The position numbers and the translations under genes are program-made. A stretch of 22,364 nucleotides of DNA. Origin: DATMBL01 sp050735975 (GTDB lineage: Bacteria > Desulfobacterota > Binatia > UBA9968). Positions 21,951 through 22,364 of this stretch are shown here, piece after piece. Positions within the stretch are counted from its first letter, which is position 1. Each line of letters begins with the position of its first letter. The notes beneath the pieces were generated by a model. The model did not search any database and was not told the origin of the DNA. It was given only the letters and a program-made list of their open reading frames with translations. The stretch spans positions 1 to 22,364 of the forward strand of contig JBOHVS010000205.1 in assembly GCA_050735975.1 (NCBI GenBank), given 5' to 3'.

Positions 21951-22226
21951 CCGCTTCACCGGCCGTCGAAAAAGCCTAATCTGCTTTCTGTCTGCGTGCG
22001 ACGCACAGGCAGGCATTGCACCCGCTCGACTCGCTCCAACGTATTCCGAAGCAGGTTGAGGTTTAGGTTAAGGTTTAGCTCAGCCTTAGCTGAGACCTCT
22101 TTGGGCCGGCCTGGAAAAATAGATTGGGAAAAAGGGGAAGGGATTGACTAAAGCTGGCTAAAAGCAAAAATCGGCTCGTAGGGCAAAGTTGACATAATAG
22201 TTCTTATCAGACGTTATGTGTATCGC
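21951..22226. other. Convergent intergenic region
   Basis: The stretch between the flavoprotein and the minus-strand TPR gene holds no credible gene. It contains short tandem pieces AGGTTTAGGTTAAGGTTTAG near 22059-22078, then a hairpin at 22071-22098. Position and structure suit bidirectional termination. Confidence 0.4.
22071..22104 (+). terminator. Terminator-like hairpin
   Basis: CTCAGC (22079-22084) pairs with GCTGAG (22089-22094) around CTTA, and outer AGGT (22071-22074) can pair with ACCT (22095-22098) across a four-base bulge. CTTT follows. It lies between the convergent flavoprotein and TPR genes. Confidence 0.45.
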
Positions 22227-22364
22227 TTATTTGCCGGCTGGCTGAGCCGTCGCTTTGGCTTCCAGCTCGGCAATCTGAGCCGAGACATAGGGCGTTAGTT
22301 CCCTGTCGCCTTGCTTGAGGTATTCCCGGTAAGCGGCGATCGCGCCTTTTGCATCGCCCAATTG
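22227..22364 (-). CDS. C-terminus of a tetratricopeptide-repeat protein (partial)
   Basis: A minus-strand frame enters from the right edge and runs 45 codons to TAA at 22227-22229. LGDAKGAIAAYREYLKQGD reads as the second half of a TPR unit, followed by LTPYVSAQIAELEAK and a short Ala/Pro/Gly tail. TPR repeats mediate protein-protein contacts, and this end piece is typical of TPR proteins that finish with one repeat and a helix. The rest lies outside the window, so its role is unknown. Confidence 0.7.
   Translation of the reverse strand, partial: QLGDAKGAIAAYREYLKQGDRELTPYVSAQIAELEAKATAQPAGK

Noticed and set aside
21736..22059. 107-codon plus-strand frame overlapping the flavoprotein end
   Set aside because: Its peptide is Arg/Pro/Ser-rich and unlike any family; the flavoprotein frame across the TGA gives the recognisable C-terminus, so a frameshift into this frame is not supported.
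22189..22211. Promoter-like TTGACA at 22189
   Set aside because: The matching -10 position reads CGTTAT and it points into the 3' end of a minus-strand gene; likely chance.
1..22364. CRISPR array or insertion sequence
   Set aside because: No regularly spaced direct repeats with unique spacers and no transposase or terminal inverted repeats were seen.

Overview
The window looks like a bacterial chromosome segment, moderately GC-rich by eye, carrying an integrated element on its left (1 to about 7803) and ordinary chromosomal genes on its right. Standard stops (TAA, TAG, TGA) are used. The gene content suggests a Gram-negative environmental lineage, perhaps of the Desulfobacterota / NC10 / Binatota / Tectomicrobia kind. 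That placement is a guess: no rRNA or other marker gene is present.

Left block (1-7803): a prophage-like or reduced integrative element that continues beyond the left edge. It holds small regulators, unknown phage-type proteins, a short tail module (HK97 gp10-like protein, 677-aa tape measure, NlpC/P60 hydrolase), an excisionase-like HTH protein, a small XRE regulator and a tyrosine integrase. It ends in the 3' half of a tRNA-Arg(CCT) gene, which is the attachment site. No terminase, portal, capsid or tail-tube gene is in view. Its non-coding parts are rich in palindromes and repeats.

Middle block (7851-14049): a minus-strand pair (membrane-anchored protein and single-domain response regulator), then a diadenylate cyclase fused to a YbbR (CdaR-like) domain. 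Next come a tandem universal stress protein, a CBS-pair protein, an adenosine-specific-kinase family protein, a second universal stress protein and a LapA-like membrane protein. Most of these families bind or make adenine nucleotides.

Tungstate block (14355-17975): an HTH regulator with its own oxyanion-binding domain, followed by an overlapping tupA-tupB-tupC tungstate ABC transporter.

Right block (18090-22364): an apparent operon of a haem-oxygenase-like diiron protein, a metal-dependent cyclase/amidohydrolase and a DapA-family aldolase. A small basic protein and an SQR/flavocytochrome-c-type flavoprotein follow. The flavoprotein frame is interrupted by one TGA at codon 332, where relatives carry the C-terminal redox-active cysteine. 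The same frame continues for 53 more codons into a family-like C-terminus, and a small hairpin resembling a bacterial SECIS begins 12 nt after the TGA. A selenocysteine-containing sulfide:quinone-oxidoreductase-like enzyme is the most exciting reading of the window. A plain nonsense mutation or a base-call error remains possible. A partial TPR gene enters from the right edge on the minus strand.
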